DNA of 43,464 nt from Fragilaria crotonensis (Eukaryota; Bacillariophyta; Fragilariophyceae; Fragilariales; Fragilariaceae), in assembly GCA_022925895.1 (NCBI GenBank), contig JAKSYS010000532.1:1-43464 (forward strand), in the 5' to 3' direction. Every line of letters starts with the position of its first letter. Within the stretch, counting starts at the first letter, position 1. The notes under the pieces are model-generated. The model saw only the letters and a list, made by a program, of their open reading frames with translations. It did no database searches and was not told the origin of the DNA. Shown here piece after piece: positions 20,622 to 32,700 of the stretch. The position numbers were made by a program, and so were the translations under genes.

Positions 20622-21751
20622 GTTTATCAGACCCAACAGGCATGTAGCTATGTTGTAGACATTAAATGCTTTTGTCAATGGTTGATGAGGAGGCCTGATC
20701 AGCCTCAACAGCAGAAGGAGCGCGGATTCTGCGATAATAGTCCTGTGGTCGTGGTGGTCGAAGATCCAGGCCTGCAGCCGTGGCTCGAAGACGGTAACGC
20801 TACCGTCGGCGTGTCGGTGAACGTCTCCCGAACGCAAAGACCTAACTCCGATGGGGGTTCAATGTGAAGCGCCATTTGGCGCCATCATAAGAGAGGGAAA
20901 GACCGACCATAAGAGGCGTTGTTTCGCTTTCGCCGTAAAGGTGGTGTAGCGCACGTCATGATACTAGTATAGTGGTGTTTATGTGAACACGACACTATTT
21001 GGTACCAATCCATGCCAGGATTGGATCTTGGTTGTCTGTCTAGTACAATTTCTACGAGATTGACTTATACTGGACATTTTCCGAACAGAGTTTGTTGTTT
21101 ACATAACTTGGTAACGAATGGATGCCATAAGTATCCTTCAACCGAGAATTTTGATCGGAATGAGTCACGATTGACATACGCGTAATGCTCACGCGTATGA
21201 ACGTGAAAACCATATGGAAGCGTACGACGTACGTGTGATGGCCACGCATATGAACACGAGAACCGCACGAGCACGACAATGACTGTTGTGAGTACTCGTT
21301 CGGGTTGGTTACCTATTGTTATGGGGTCATAGATGTCCGAGACATGACTGTTACTTCAAGTTGGGCACGCATGCCTCCACAGACACGACTGTTACTTCAA
21401 GTTGGGCACGCATGCCTTCACAGACACGACTGTTTTTGCGTATGCGCGTGGCCGTTTGTGCGTTTGGTCTGCGAGATTCCTAAGTACTCTCATCCGTGTG
21501 ACCAATGCGTGACGCGTATGTCAGCCATTTGTCACGAATGCGTCATCCGCGGCAACGGAGTACTGGGAGTTCTTGTGAATCTACCCGTGTGACTCACAGC
21601 AAACAGGATTGGACGTGTACGTGCAAAGTATTCCTACGTAGGGAACGTACCAGGAACACGTACATGCACCAGGGCCTGGGGCTCACAATTTTGCCAAATT
21701 TGCAAACCACGCGGTTAACCCGGTAACTACCCTCCTGTCTCACTTGTCACC
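20622..21751 (+). other. Copia-A 5' leader
   Basis: 1.1 kb between LTR and gag without a convincing gene. It contains a 41 bp tandem repeat (21341-21381, 21382-21422, partial 21423-21434) carrying ACTGTTACTTCAAGTTGGGC. It also has many ACGCGTATG/CATATG palindromic words (21170-21270). Such a leader would hold packaging or promoter signals. Confidence 0.6.
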
Positions 21752-23179
21752 ATGGCTGATGCCAGATCCTTCACTGCTTGCCTTACCCGCTTGGGTTTTG
21801 ATGTACCTACGCGGGAATTGATTGCAAACCAAGGTATTCGTACCATCAATGATCTAACTGCCTTACCTTTTCCAGAGATTGACACTATGATTCAGCACCT
21901 CTCCAGGTGGAAGCCAAAGGCGGCTGATGTCGATGACGACGATGATCCTGTCGCGTCCCCAACGTTCCCTTACCTTGCGGTTAGGAAGTTTAAGGCCCTA
22001 CGCTCGTGGGCAGATTACTCCCTTCTTCGCGGCGATGCTCCAAACCCCGCTCTTTTCGATGAACGCACCTCGTCGCGCTTTCTCAATCGATTGACTGAGT
22101 TGGAGGAGATTGCTCGAGCAAAGAAGGATGGGGACGATGCAAAGGAACCGCCAAAGTTAATGTTAATGACTGCATGGCCTACTTGGATTGAACTGTTTAT
22201 GACTTACCTTGCTCAGCAGAGGAGTGTCGTGGCGGGGACCCGCTTGTTTATGTCATCCGGGACAATGATGAGGCGGCGCCAGATGATCTTGCGCGCAATA
22301 ATTGGGATTCAGTCGATGATGACTTGATCGCCACTTCCGTCCTCGAGGGTGAAACCTTTTCTCGTGACAACAAGCGTGTGTTTGACATCCTTAAGCCCTT
22401 TGTGATGGAGGGACAGGGATGGCCATTCCTTCAGACATTTAACAAGAAGCGCGATGGTCGTGCAGCTTTCAAGGCTTTGAAGTCGCAGGCAGAGGGCAAG
22501 TCTGCTATTGCCACTAGGAAAGCTAAGGCATATAACATGCTCGCAACAGCTACCTACACTGGCAAGGGCAAGTTCTCATTTGATCAGTATGTTGCACGTC
22601 TTCAACAGGCTCACAATGAATTGTTGTTTTTGAAGAGCCAGTTGCTGAAACCAAGAAGGTTACAGATTTTCTGGCTGGGATCGTGACCCAAAGTTGGAGA
22701 CCGCCATTCAAGGTTGCATGGGCGATGAACTAAAGTTGACCAACTTTGAAGTGTGCCAGCAGTATTTCAAGACGATAGTGGAAAATACCAAGACCAGGAC
22801 CAAGTCACCTTCTGATGTTCGTGAGATCTCTAAGGTTGGAGTCGAAAAGGACAAGAAGAAGGCTAAGCACAAGAAAGACAAGTCGAAGTCCAATGATGAT
22901 GACAAGACACCAAGTGGCATTGCAATTCATTCTGGCCAATACTCGGCCAAAGACTACAACAAATTGAAGCCTTTTGAGAAGGCGAAAGTCAAGCAGCTCC
23001 GTGAGGAAGCAAAGAAGAAGGAGAAGAAGGACAAGTCTGACGCTCGCAGCGTTGCCGTTGTCGCGACTCAGGAGGAGGCACCCCCTGATGACAATGAAGG
23101 CACCAAGACACCTGTGGTTTCCAATGCTGGAAAACAGTTTGGTCGTGCTGCTCATGGTGAGCAGCAGAAGCAGGCTTGA
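21752..23179 (+). pseudogene. Copia-A Gag, three frames
   Basis: Gag forms the particle that packages element RNA. The start MADARSFTACLTRLGFDVPT is the first ATG of the long frame. Frames run 21752 to about 22235, about 22235 to 22640, a short middle piece to 22682, then 22694-23179. Segments such as FDILKPFVMEGQGWPFLQTF and TAIQGCMGDELKL read as one protein across the joins. The C-terminal part is very Lys-rich (KDKKKAKHKKDKSKS), consistent with nucleic-acid binding; no CCHC zinc knuckle is visible. Each frame change corresponds to a missing base in a short G or T run. Confidence 0.85.
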
Positions 23180-26100
23180 TGCCTCGCGCCGGCTCGTTAA
23201 GACAGACGACCTAATGTTAGTCTCCACTTATGTTCGAGAGGCCGGGCCCCTTCTAATCTTTGCTCTCGGTTTGTGAAACATGTCTTTCGCGTATCCGCAT
23301 CGACACCCTCCGGGGACGATGAAGATACACGCACCGAACTCGATTCTCATGCGGATACTTGTGTCGCAGGTCGCAACACTCTGCTTGTCTCTGACGAAGG
23401 TCGTCAGGTCACCGTTCATCCTTACAGCGGTGAATATAAGCCCATACCGGATGTCTCCATCGCCACTGTTGCGACTTTGTGGATTCACCCTACTGACGGG
23501 CAACCATACATCCTCATTATCAACGAGGCTCTGTATTTCGGGGACCGAGTGGATGTCACTCTGCTCAACCCCAACCAACTACGTGCGAATGGAGTCACGG
23601 TTGAGGATGTACCCCGCCAGTTTGATTCCAAGTCTTCGCATTCAATTTATCACCCAACCGCAAAGTTGCGAATTCCTTTATCCCTTGACGGCATCTCTTC
23701 CGGTTTCGTGAGTCGTAAACCCACTTGGGAAGAATACGAACAATACCCCACGTTGAATTGACATCCCCGATGCGCTGGGATCCCTCTTCTGACCAGTTTG
23801 CCAAAAAGGAGGAGACATATGTTTCCAGCGTGAGTGTTGCCGAAACGTTATTGGCAACTGATCATGTGAGGAATGCTTCGAGGTTGGTTTCGGCGGTGAA
23901 ATCTTTAAGCTCGATGAACGCTCCCATCGGTCTGGAGGATGACTCTCTTGGGAACCGGTTGGTGGCTGCAATCAACGTCGCAGTAGATGACATTGTCGGT
24001 GACGGCTTATCCGGGAGAACGGACAATGATGTCTACCCAATGGATGGAGAAAGCCGGAAATTGTTTTCCCTTTCAACTAGTGAGAAACGATCTGCCTTAA
24101 CACCTGAGATTCTTTCCAGAAGATGGGAGTTGGCCTTGACACTGCCAAGAGAACATTGCAAGTGACAACACAATCTGGGATAAGAAATGTCTTGGCACCG
24201 GGTGAAAGGAAGGTACGTCAGAAGCTTGATCATCTCGCTTTCCCAAACCTAAGCGGGCGCTGGTACTCGGATACGATGTTTTCGAAGACACAATCAGTCA
24301 GGGGACACTTGGCTGCACAGGTGTTCACCAATGGTCGTGGGAGTGACCACTTCTACCCCATGAAAAGCAAAGGCTTGGCTGGTCAAAATGCTTTGATGCC
24401 ATTCATTCAAGAGGTTGGGATACCCCAGACTATTGTGACAGACAATGCACCTGAAGAGGTCCACGGTGAGTTTGGAAAGATTTGTAGACGGTTCCGCGTC
24501 AAGCAAGAACAAACTGTCCCATACAGTCCGTGGTCCAACCTGGCTGAGTCAACGATTCGAGAATTGAAGGTCGGGATCCGGAGGACCTTGCGGCGCTCCA
24601 AGGCACCGAAGCGACTTTGGTGTTACTGTGGAAAGTGGGTGGCAGCGATAAGAAGACTGACGGCCCTTGATATACCCCAACTCCAAGGAAGGGTACCAGA
24701 TGAAGACGTGCTGGGATGTACACCCGACATTTCCCAGTATGCCCAGTTTGATTGGTATGAGCCGGTCATGTACTGGGACCCGGTTGGCAGCTTCCCGTTT
24801 GAGCAGAAGTTGTTTGGTCGATGGATTGGTGTTGCCGAGGTTTCAACCGACCTTATGGCGTTTTATATCCTGACCAGATCTGGGAAGGTGATTGTGCGGA
24901 AATCTGTTTGGGGATTGAGTGAGGATGATCTTGCCAACCCAGATATAAAGCTCCGACTATCTGAATTGGATGAAGGTATCCAGTCTAAGATTGGGGATGG
25001 ACTCAAGACAGAGGACATCGACCCAGACCTAATGGACTCCATGCCGGAGGTTCCTGATGATGTCTTCGAAGATGACGAGGACGACGTTCAGTCAGGGACA
25101 GGGGACCTTGATGGCACCGCCAAAGATGTCGAAGACCATACCCCTGAGTCCTATGATGAATACTTAACTGCCCAGGTGCTACTTCCCCAAGGTGGAGAAG
25201 CTAAGAGCAACTGTGATTGGGAGGAAGCGCGACCATGATGGTCGTCCGATTGGGCAGCGCCATGCAAATCCGTTACTGGATTCACGTCTCTATGAGGTGG
25301 AGTTTCCAGACGGATCAACGGAAGCGATTACTGCAAACCTCATTGCCGAAAACATGTTATCCCAGGTCGATGACGAGGGACGAAGTTATGCAGTGATGAG
25401 TGAAATTGTCGATCACCGAACGAACGGACATGCCTTGTCAAAGGATGACGGGTTTGTTGAAGACAAACGGGGACGGAGACATCCACGAATCACTACGCGG
25501 GGATGGGAGTTGCAAGTCGAATGGCGGGATGGCTCAACGACCTGGGTACCATTGTCAGAATTGAAAGAGTCAAATCCGATTCAAGTTGCGGAGTACGCTG
25601 TCGCCAACAAGATCGCTGAAGAACCTGCGTTCGCTTGGTGGGTGCGCAACGTCTTGCGTAAAAGGGATCGGATAATCAAGAAAGTCAAGGCCAGATACTG
25701 GGCGAAGACGCATAAGTTTGGCATTGAGCTCCCAAAGACTGTGGCAGAGGCCCTTAAGATCGATGAGCGAACAGGGACTGATTTTTGGAGGAAGGCAATC
25801 GAATTGGAGATGAAGAACGTCATGCCAGCATTCGAGTTCATTGATGATGATGCAGTGCCAAAATTCTACAAGAAAATTGATTGTCACATGATCTTTGATG
25901 TCAAGATGGACTTGACTAGAAAGGCGCGGTTGGTGGCCGGTGGGCACCAAACGGATCCGCCGAAAGAGTCTACGTACTCGAGTGTGGTGTCACGTGACAG
26001 TATACGAATTGCTTTCACGCTGGCGGCACTGAATGACTTGGATGTCCTTTCTGCCGATGTGCAGGGGCATACCTTAATGCTCCAACGAAGGAGAAGGTTT

Positions 26101-27406
26101 ACGACCGCTGGGTTGGAGTTTGGTGCAGACAAAGTTGGTCGACCGGTCCTAATTGTTCGAGCTCTCTATGGGTTGAAGTCAAGTGGTGCTCGATGGCGAG
26201 ACCACATGGCGGCCACGTTACGGGAAGGAGGCTTTGTAAGTTGCAGAGGTGATCCTGACGTATGGATGCGGCCCAAGGTGAAGACGAATGGGGACAAATA
26301 CTGGGAGTATGTTCTTTGCTATGTGGATGATATTTTGTGCGTGTCGCACGAACCGCAAGTGGTCATGGACTACCTCGCCTCCAAGTATACCTAAAGAAAG
26401 GAAGTGTGAAGGAACCTGACTCATATTTAGGTGCCGAAGTCAAGAAGTGGACAATCGACGGTGCAGACAACCCAAGCAAGGTAAGATGGGCAATGTCTTC
26501 TGACCTTTATGTAAAGCGTGCTGTAACCGAGGTTGAACGTGAACTTGATGAGATTGGTGAACGGCTAAGCACAAAGGTGTCGACGCCTATGAGTCAGGGT
26601 TACCGACCTGAAATTGATACGACCCCGGAACTGGACGCAAAGCGTGCGAACTATTTTCAGGGATTGATCGGGTGCTGCGCTGGATCTGTGAACTTGGGCG
26701 CGTTGATATCCTCGTTGACGTTGCAATGTTGTCGCGTTTTCTTGCTGCACCAAGAAGGGCATCTCGACCAAGCTTTCCACATCTTCGCGTACTTGAAACG
26801 ATACAATCCGGTCAAGCATGGTATTCGATGACACGGAGCCAGTGTTTGATGAGAGTCGCTTTCAGAAGTGTGATTGGACTGAATACTACCCGGGCGCGTG
26901 CGAGTAGAGCCGCCAGGTGCACCCGAATTACAGGGGCAATCGGTATCGATGAGTTGTTTTGTTGATGCGGACCATGCTGGTTGTCGTGTCACACGGCGCT
27001 CTCATACTGGAGTTTTGATTTTTATTAATCGAGCACCTATCCTTTGGTATTCGAAACGGCAAAATACTGTCGAAGCATCGACCTTTGGATCTGAGTTCAT
27101 TGCTGCAAAGGTTGCAGTGGAGATGATTGAAGGACTGCGTTACAAGCTGCGGATGATGGGTGTCAAGTGGATGGGCCAACAAACGTATTTTGTGATAATG
27201 AATCCGTCGTCAAGAATTCGACGAAGCCTGAGTCAACTCTGAAGAAGAAACACAATGCGATTGCTTACCACCGAGTGCGCGAAGCGCAAGCGGCAGGTAT
27301 TGTGCGGATCGCTAAGGAGGACGGAGAAACCAACTTGGCGGATGTCCTAACCAAGTGTCTTCCGGGGCCACGGCTAAGAGAGTTGTGCTCGCGTATACTT
27401 TGGTGA
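23180..27406 (+). pseudogene. Copia-A Pol: protease, integrase, reverse transcriptase, RNase H; several frameshifts
   Basis: Gag and protease are in the same frame, separated by TGA (23177) and TAA (about 23201). Protease has ELDSHADTCVAG (about 23336-23371; DSHAD in place of DSGA). Integrase (24123-25238) shows WYSDTMFS, IVTDNAPEE and LAESTIRELK, the D, D and E positions; the zinc-binding HHCC part is not recognisable. Reverse transcriptase (25192-26394) has KARLVAGG, ALYGLKSSGARW and the active site CYVDDILCVSH (near 26318-26350). RNase H has VDADHAGCRVTRRSHTG (about 26960-27010), STFGSEF and ADVLTKCLPGPRL. Frame changes are near 23745, 24125, 25200, 26065/26100, 26388, 26672, 26815, 26905 and 27165; most equal one base gained or lost in a homopolymer. 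All catalytic motifs themselves are intact. Confidence 0.9.
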
Positions 27407-27581
27407 CTGGTCCAAAAAGGACGCGGTTACGAGTGGAGTACATAATGATTATGGAACCACTAACCCCCAAAACGGATGGGTGGACGTACACGTGATGACA
27501 CGTGGAACCACCACGAACTAGCCGAAGTCGGCCGGCCACTGCATTGACGAATTCGGTCGAACTAGTCGTCTCTGACGGTTA

Positions 27582-27593
27582 GCTCGAGGGGAC
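27582..27593 (+). promoter_or_regulatory. Copia-A polypurine tract
   Basis: GCTCGAGGGGAC directly before the 3' LTR; its GAGGGGA core is the expected primer site for plus-strand DNA synthesis. Assigned by position. Confidence 0.6.
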
Positions 27594-27848
27594 TGAATGA
27601 ATTCTGCCATGAGTGCGGGATATTCGGACACCGGGACAGACCGAAGTATATTGGGCTGACGCGAGACGCGTGCCACGTACGCATGCGCGGATGGGACACT
27701 TCATCCGGGGCATGAGGGAACAAGTCTAGATTAAGCTCACTCTTTTTGTAAATAGTCAAGTTGCATGCTGCTACTAGTTGATTACTACATGTCTTAGAGT
27801 CGTCCCTGGCAATGGCGGATGCGCCGCTCTTGCGAGGGAATCAACTGA
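27594..27848 (+). repeat. Copia-A 3' LTR
   Basis: 255 bp, the same as the 5' LTR except for one fewer G near its end. It is followed by AGAAGATAAC, back in Harbinger sequence. Confidence 0.93.
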
Positions 27849-27864
27849 AGAAGATAACTAACAA

Positions 27865-29218
27865 CTAGGCGTCGAGTGTAGTCCATTGCATTTCCTCCTC
27901 CTCAATTGGCTCAACCTCAACTTTAACCGTCATTGAAATCGAAGCATTGTTTTCCTTTTCGTCGTCAGAAAAATCAGATCTACGGATCATTGTTAAATCA
28001 ATAATTGGAGGCGCATTCAAGTAGCAGGTTTTGTCATACTCCTTTACCCAACAAGCTTCTGCGTGTCTGGTAGAAGTCCAAAATCTGGCTCATCTTCGAG
28101 AACGTTGTCGACAGGGCTGACAGGAATGCTGGTTGTCGTCACGACAACAGGACGTAACGCCAAGTCAGAATACTCTCTAGACTTTGCTTTCGGCAAGGAA
28201 AGCAATCAAGCAAGCAACGGATTGTGGGTTTGCCAACAAGAAGACTTGCATCATCAACTACCCTTTTAGCAATTCCAGCTTGCATCATCAATTGCTCCTT
28301 GGCAATTCCGTTTTCGGTTTCGACGGCCAAAGCCATCCGTTTACCAACTAAGTTCTTGACTTCCGCAGCTGATGCCAAACGCTAAAGAGAAACATTGTTA
28401 GCTATGGTGTTGATGCAAGGGGATGGCAACTGTACCTTCATTTTTTTTCAGCAGCTTTCTGCTGTGCAATGGCTTTTGCTTTCTTCTTCCCAATGGAAGG
28501 GCGTGGTGTCATGGCAAGGTCACAAAAGTACAGCACGATCATGCACACCACTTGCACCAGTGTCGGCAGTCACAAGAACAATAGGTTCCGCCTCTGCTTC
28601 AACGTTGTCAAGGACATTCGAATTGCTGTCTTTATCCACAGAATTCAACAAAGCGGTGATGTTAGCAACAGGGAACATTGCAGCAACACGAATTGCATCA
28701 CGTTCCAGAGCACGTTTGTTGTCGTTGTCAAGGAGGGCCAATGCCCGACCCACTTTTGGATGATGGTGTCAAGCGAAATTTTGTACTTTACCAAAGGACC
28801 TCCTGAGTATGTGTCTCGTATACGATGTTGTGTTTGAAGAACTTGCCATCCTTGGTCTGGAATTCGGATGTTGCCTTCGTGGTGTCGCTGTTCATAGACC
28901 AACCACTATGATATTTACGAAGAGCGGCGTGAAGGTAGCCGACGTACTTGTTGACTTCTGCCTGCAATACTTTGTTGAAACGATTCTTCAATGAGAGAAG
29001 AGTGCGAGTTGCCAAGCCTCCACGCTGCATAAAATTGTCACGAATCTTCTTCCAATATGTTTCGCCATCTTGATCAGTACCGACCGCTGCATTTGTTGTC
29101 ACAAAAACATGCGCAGAAGCCAGCTTCATGTCTTCGTCGATCTTGAAGTACGACTAACTGTGGCGCAGACAATGATGCGATGTGCATCCTGGTGGTTCAG
29201 CACGTCGGCATCTTCCAT
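27865..29218 (-). pseudogene. Harbinger Myb/SANT-like accessory protein, broken
   Basis: In PIF/Harbinger elements this second protein binds DNA and helps the transposase reach the nucleus and the element ends. On the minus strand an ATG at 29218 (MEDADVLNHQ) is followed, after a frame change, by YFKIDEDMKLASAHVFVTTN and DGETYWKKIRDNFM...SLKNRFNKVLQ. This is the trihelix/Myb-like pattern, with spaced aromatic and basic residues (about 29150-28890). A later part has TPRPSIGKKKAKAIAQQKA (about 28513-28450), the typical Arg-Pro...Gly-Lys-Lys-Ala-Lys patch of these proteins. A 54 bp intron (28382-28435; GTACAG donor, CTCTTTAG acceptor) leads to RLASAAEVKNLVGKRM. The C-terminus ends EEEMQWTTLDA at TAG 27865-27867. 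Several frame changes and a stop near 28520 break it. Confidence 0.78.
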
Positions 29219-29479
29219 GGCCTTGAAATCAGCAATCTGCTGAAGAAAGTATAAAGAAGTGACAGAGCTGTAAGCATCAATCAACAACAAACACTCGTTG
29301 ACACCAAACGACGATACTCGAAACGTTATTGAAATTCAAATCTGAGTCTAATTTACGGTATGCCAGTATTTCTAGCCGGAGAAATTGAAAAGGCTCTCAA
29401 CGCAGTGCAAAAAGATACCACCAATATGTCCAAAATAGGTTTCTAAAGGTGCCAGACCAATATGTCCGATTCAGATGTT

Positions 29480-29503
29480 GCTCCAGCGGGTGTGAGGATG
29501 CTC
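29480..29503 (-). repeat. Harbinger right terminal inverted repeat
   Basis: Ends GTGAGGATGCTC, the exact complement of the first 12 bases of the left end, and is followed by TAA (29504-29506), the right target duplication. Confidence 0.85.
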
Positions 29504-29713
29504 TAAAGTTGCTCAAACTTTGCTTCGAATTTAGGATTGTTGCGATTGCGTTGTTCTTCTCCGTACCCGGTGTACGTTTTACCATATCTGCCCAAGATAC
29601 GGTTGCAGTCGAATCAACGTTCTTTACTTCTGCATCAGCACCCTCCTTTGTACTGATTAGGCAGTGAGTTACTAGCACTGTCTGCACTCTGTTTGCCAGG
29701 ACGGATTCCAACA
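29504..29713 (-). repeat. Copia-B left LTR, proximal fragment (3' LTR of the element)
   Basis: Aligns with 35060-35318 in the same orientation. It lacks about 35 bp present in the other copy (35100-35140) and differs at many sites. The end GGATTCCAACA, read on minus, is the TGTTGGAATCC start of a copia LTR. Both copies contain a minus-strand coding-like segment (KNVDSTATVSW) whose meaning is unclear; it may be coincidental or a captured gag/pol end. Confidence 0.75.
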
Positions 29714-32700
29714 CGCTCCTCGGGATGGCTGCAAGGTGGGGCAAACAGTGTGTCGATGTGGTGTGCTCCTATAACAAATTCCCTGAACTTCTGGAAGAGA
29801 TTCCCCTGGAGCGGCTTGGTCAAGAAATCTGCAAGCATCTGGAGGGTTGGACAGTGGCGGACCGAAATGTTGCCAGATGTTGTACGGTCCCAAACCCAGA
29901 AGAAACGGATGTCAATGTGACGAAACTTCGGCCCTGATGATGCACGTCTGTTCTTCTCGAGTCTGATGGCACTTTCGTTGTCCTACTCTAGCCATGTCTC
30001 CATCATTTTGTCTCCCTGTCCTTTGAGGGACATCTTAGCCCAGATTGCATTGGAGAGGTAGTTGCTCACCCCAACCAGTTCCGCCTCTGTGGAGCTCCTT
30101 GTGTTGAGTTTTTGTTTCGTTGACTTACACATGATGCCACCTGTTCTCAATGACATGACACCACCCGTGTGGCTTCGCATGTCGTGATTAACTGCATAGG
30201 ACGCATCGACCCAATAGCCTACCTTCCCGAGATTTTCGGCACCCACTGTGTATTCGAGGTCCAGAGTACTTTTGGCGTACTCGAGAACGCGCTTAAACTT
30301 CGATAGGTCCTGTGTTGTGGCCCTGGATACTTCTCTGGTGCACAGGAAACGGCCAGCAGGAGGTCCATACGTGCCCGGATCGACACGAACAGGAGCCTGG
30401 CAACAATGCTATGGAATTGTATGATTGCTGAAGGGTTAACCCTTAGGCAGACCTGTTGATGTCAAAGAGGGTTCGCATCGCACGTATTGAGTAGTCAAGT
30501 CCCGATTTGTCAATGGCCTCCTTTAGGTAGTCCTTCATCGTTATTGTTGCTGTACGGTCGTCATTCTATTGCACCTTCATCCCAAGGAAGTTGTGCTCCT
30601 GCCCTCTGGTTATACAGACATCTTGCCAAACTTCTCCTCAAGCTTATCAATCATTGTGGTAATCACCCTTGCATCACGGTGGGATAAATTCAGATAGAGT
30701 AAGTACCAAGCAATACTGCACGTCAATCCATCAATGGTGCAGTTTGCAATGCACTGGTTGTATGGGTTCAGTTTAAAACCCAAACCTTTGATGGTGCCTG
30801 TCAGCAGATTGTAACAAAACAATGCCAATTTGACGCTATCATAGAGGGCCTTCTTGTCCAGGACCTCGTATAGATTTTCTGTGGTCACATATTCCCTGTG
30901 AGCGGGGTTCATCTTGCATTAGCTATATTGTGACTGCCTCGCCCGTGATCTTCATGACCACAAAATCGTCCATGTCTGCCTTTATACGCCCTCCTGCAAT
31001 GTCGCCGACCTCTACGTCGGGTCCTCGTATGCGTCCTCTCTCGATGATGGAGATGACGAGGGCATGATTCGAAACCGTTGGCGACGTGGTCTGAGCCATT
31101 TCGTAAAACCTGCGTTGTGGTCTCCCGTCGGCGCAGGTGCGGCCCCTCAGATTGCCGTCTTGCTTTTCCTTGATCAGGAGGTTCACGGCACGCAGGGCCG
31201 TCTTGCGTTGCAAGGGTGTCATGCTCGATGCTTTGACCGAGTGGTAGACATTCAAGACTTCCATCTGGACGAACTCCTTTGTCATGGCGTTCTCCACCCT
31301 CCTTCTGTGCTTCTTGATTCCCGCTATGGTGGTCATTTGTGTCTAGACCAAACCAACCGCAGAATGGAGGGACTCAGGGGTGATCGCAAGTTGCGTCGTC
31401 TGAGTAGGTGGGCAGTACAACTTGCTGCTGTGGGGACTGTCTGCCAATTGCACGCTTGAAAGTGCTCGTGTTCCGCAGGTTGTAGTACGGTCATTGGGTC
31501 TCAGAAGCGCTGTGTTGGTCTCTTCAACAAGCTCAACTCATGCGTGTGTTTCCTTAGTCGGTTCAACCCGGTCATCTGGTTGGATGTCGGTGGCATCATT
31601 GTCAGTATGGCCCTCGGCGTCTTCAGGGTTGCCATGTCCATCGTATGCATCCTGGTATGCGTTGCTTGTCCTCTTGATGGCTCCAATATCGTCGCGGGGG
31701 TTATTTGCGGTCCCGTCGGCGTCGTCGGCATAGGTCTTATCAAGATCATTGTCGTCGTCGCTGACAAGGGGTTCGTGGTACCCATGCTTGTCATTTTCGT
31801 GGTCGTTCTCGTGGGTATGCGCTCCTTGGTTCAGGGGGTAGGGATCGGCTGCTGGGGCAATATCGGGAACGGCGAGGCCGGCGAGTCCATCGGGATCGAT
31901 GGGATCGAAGTCGAGGAGGGGTTCGTCGTAGTCACCGTCGTATTCCGAGTCATCAATCGGATGATCGGGGTGTCACTCGACAACGAGGAGACCTCGGTCC
32001 TGAACGAGAGATTGGCCATCGTGGAGGGCAAGCGCTTCAACGCAAGCGATGGCGGTGTCAGTGAGAGGAAGAAGGGGCCAATTGTCGCGGGAATTGCGAG
32101 CGCCGGTGGTCAGGGAGAGGAAATTGTACGCTCCTTGAGCGTTTTCGATCGGCATCAGGGCAATGGCGCCAAGGGTACAGGCACGGGGCGTGTTAGTCGG
32201 TTAAGTATCCTCAAACACTTGGACATACGAACCGAACTAGAGGCACAAGGTGTTGTTGTCGGGCAGCGCCGCTCCAGTCACGATGGCAGCGGGGCTCAGC
32301 GCGTCAGAGGTGCCGCGGTGGCTGGGAAACATACTACTGAGGCAGCGAACGACGACGTCGACCATGTGACGTATCACCAATTTTGGCACACGTTCTTTGA
32401 AAACGAGGCCATGAACCGTGGAACAGAGGCGCTCCTTGGTCGTACGGATGGACTGCTCGACCTCGCCGACATGGCAGTCAGTGGACATGATTTTCATCAC
32501 CATGGGGAGGATGTCGGTGCGGACATACTCAAATTCGGGGTCGGCGTGGACATCGCAAACGGTGAAACCACAGTGTGGTTCAAAGCAACTGCTGTGGTAA
32601 GCTCGCGGAGGATGGTTTTGTGGGTGCGGTTGGGGGCATACTGCACAGTACGAAAGCCAATGTTGCGGGAAATTGTGTGCAGGAAACAAATGCCTTGGAC

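Larger units (their letters stand above)
20366..27848 (+). mobile_element. Copia-A: Ty1/copia (CoDi-like) LTR retrotransposon, plus strand
   Basis: The LTRs 20366-20621 and 27594-27848 flank gag and a pol in the order protease, integrase, reverse transcriptase, RNase H. The 3' LTR is preceded by GCTCGAGGGGAC, a fitting polypurine tract. The 5' LTR is followed by GTTTATCAGACC, whose TATCAGA core resembles the initiator-methionine tRNA primer-binding site used by copia elements; this is a weak match. A 4 bp AGAA repeat at both outer edges may be the target duplication. The two LTRs are identical except for one G in a homopolymer, so the insertion should be recent. It lies between the Harbinger transposase and Myb-like genes. 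Confidence 0.92.
18215..29503 (+). mobile_element. PIF/Harbinger DNA transposon, inserted in copia-B and itself carrying copia-A
   Basis: The left end 18215-18235 begins GAGCATCCTCAC. The right end (29480-29503), reverse-complemented, begins with the same 12 bases. Imperfect similarity continues about 20 bp further (GCT..AGC..CATCTGA). The element is flanked by TAA on both sides (18212-18214 and 29504-29506), matching the three-base target duplications of this superfamily. Removing copia-A leaves about 3.8 kb, a usual size. It encodes a DDE transposase on plus and a Myb/SANT-like protein on minus, the two-gene set of autonomous PIF/Harbinger elements. Pre-insertion sequence is reconstructed by the matching copia-B LTR at 34967-35080. 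Confidence 0.87.

Noticed and set aside
20349-20837. 162-codon minus-strand protein spanning the left LTR
   Set aside because: The same frame recurs in the other LTR (27562-27759), so it is LTR sequence read backward.
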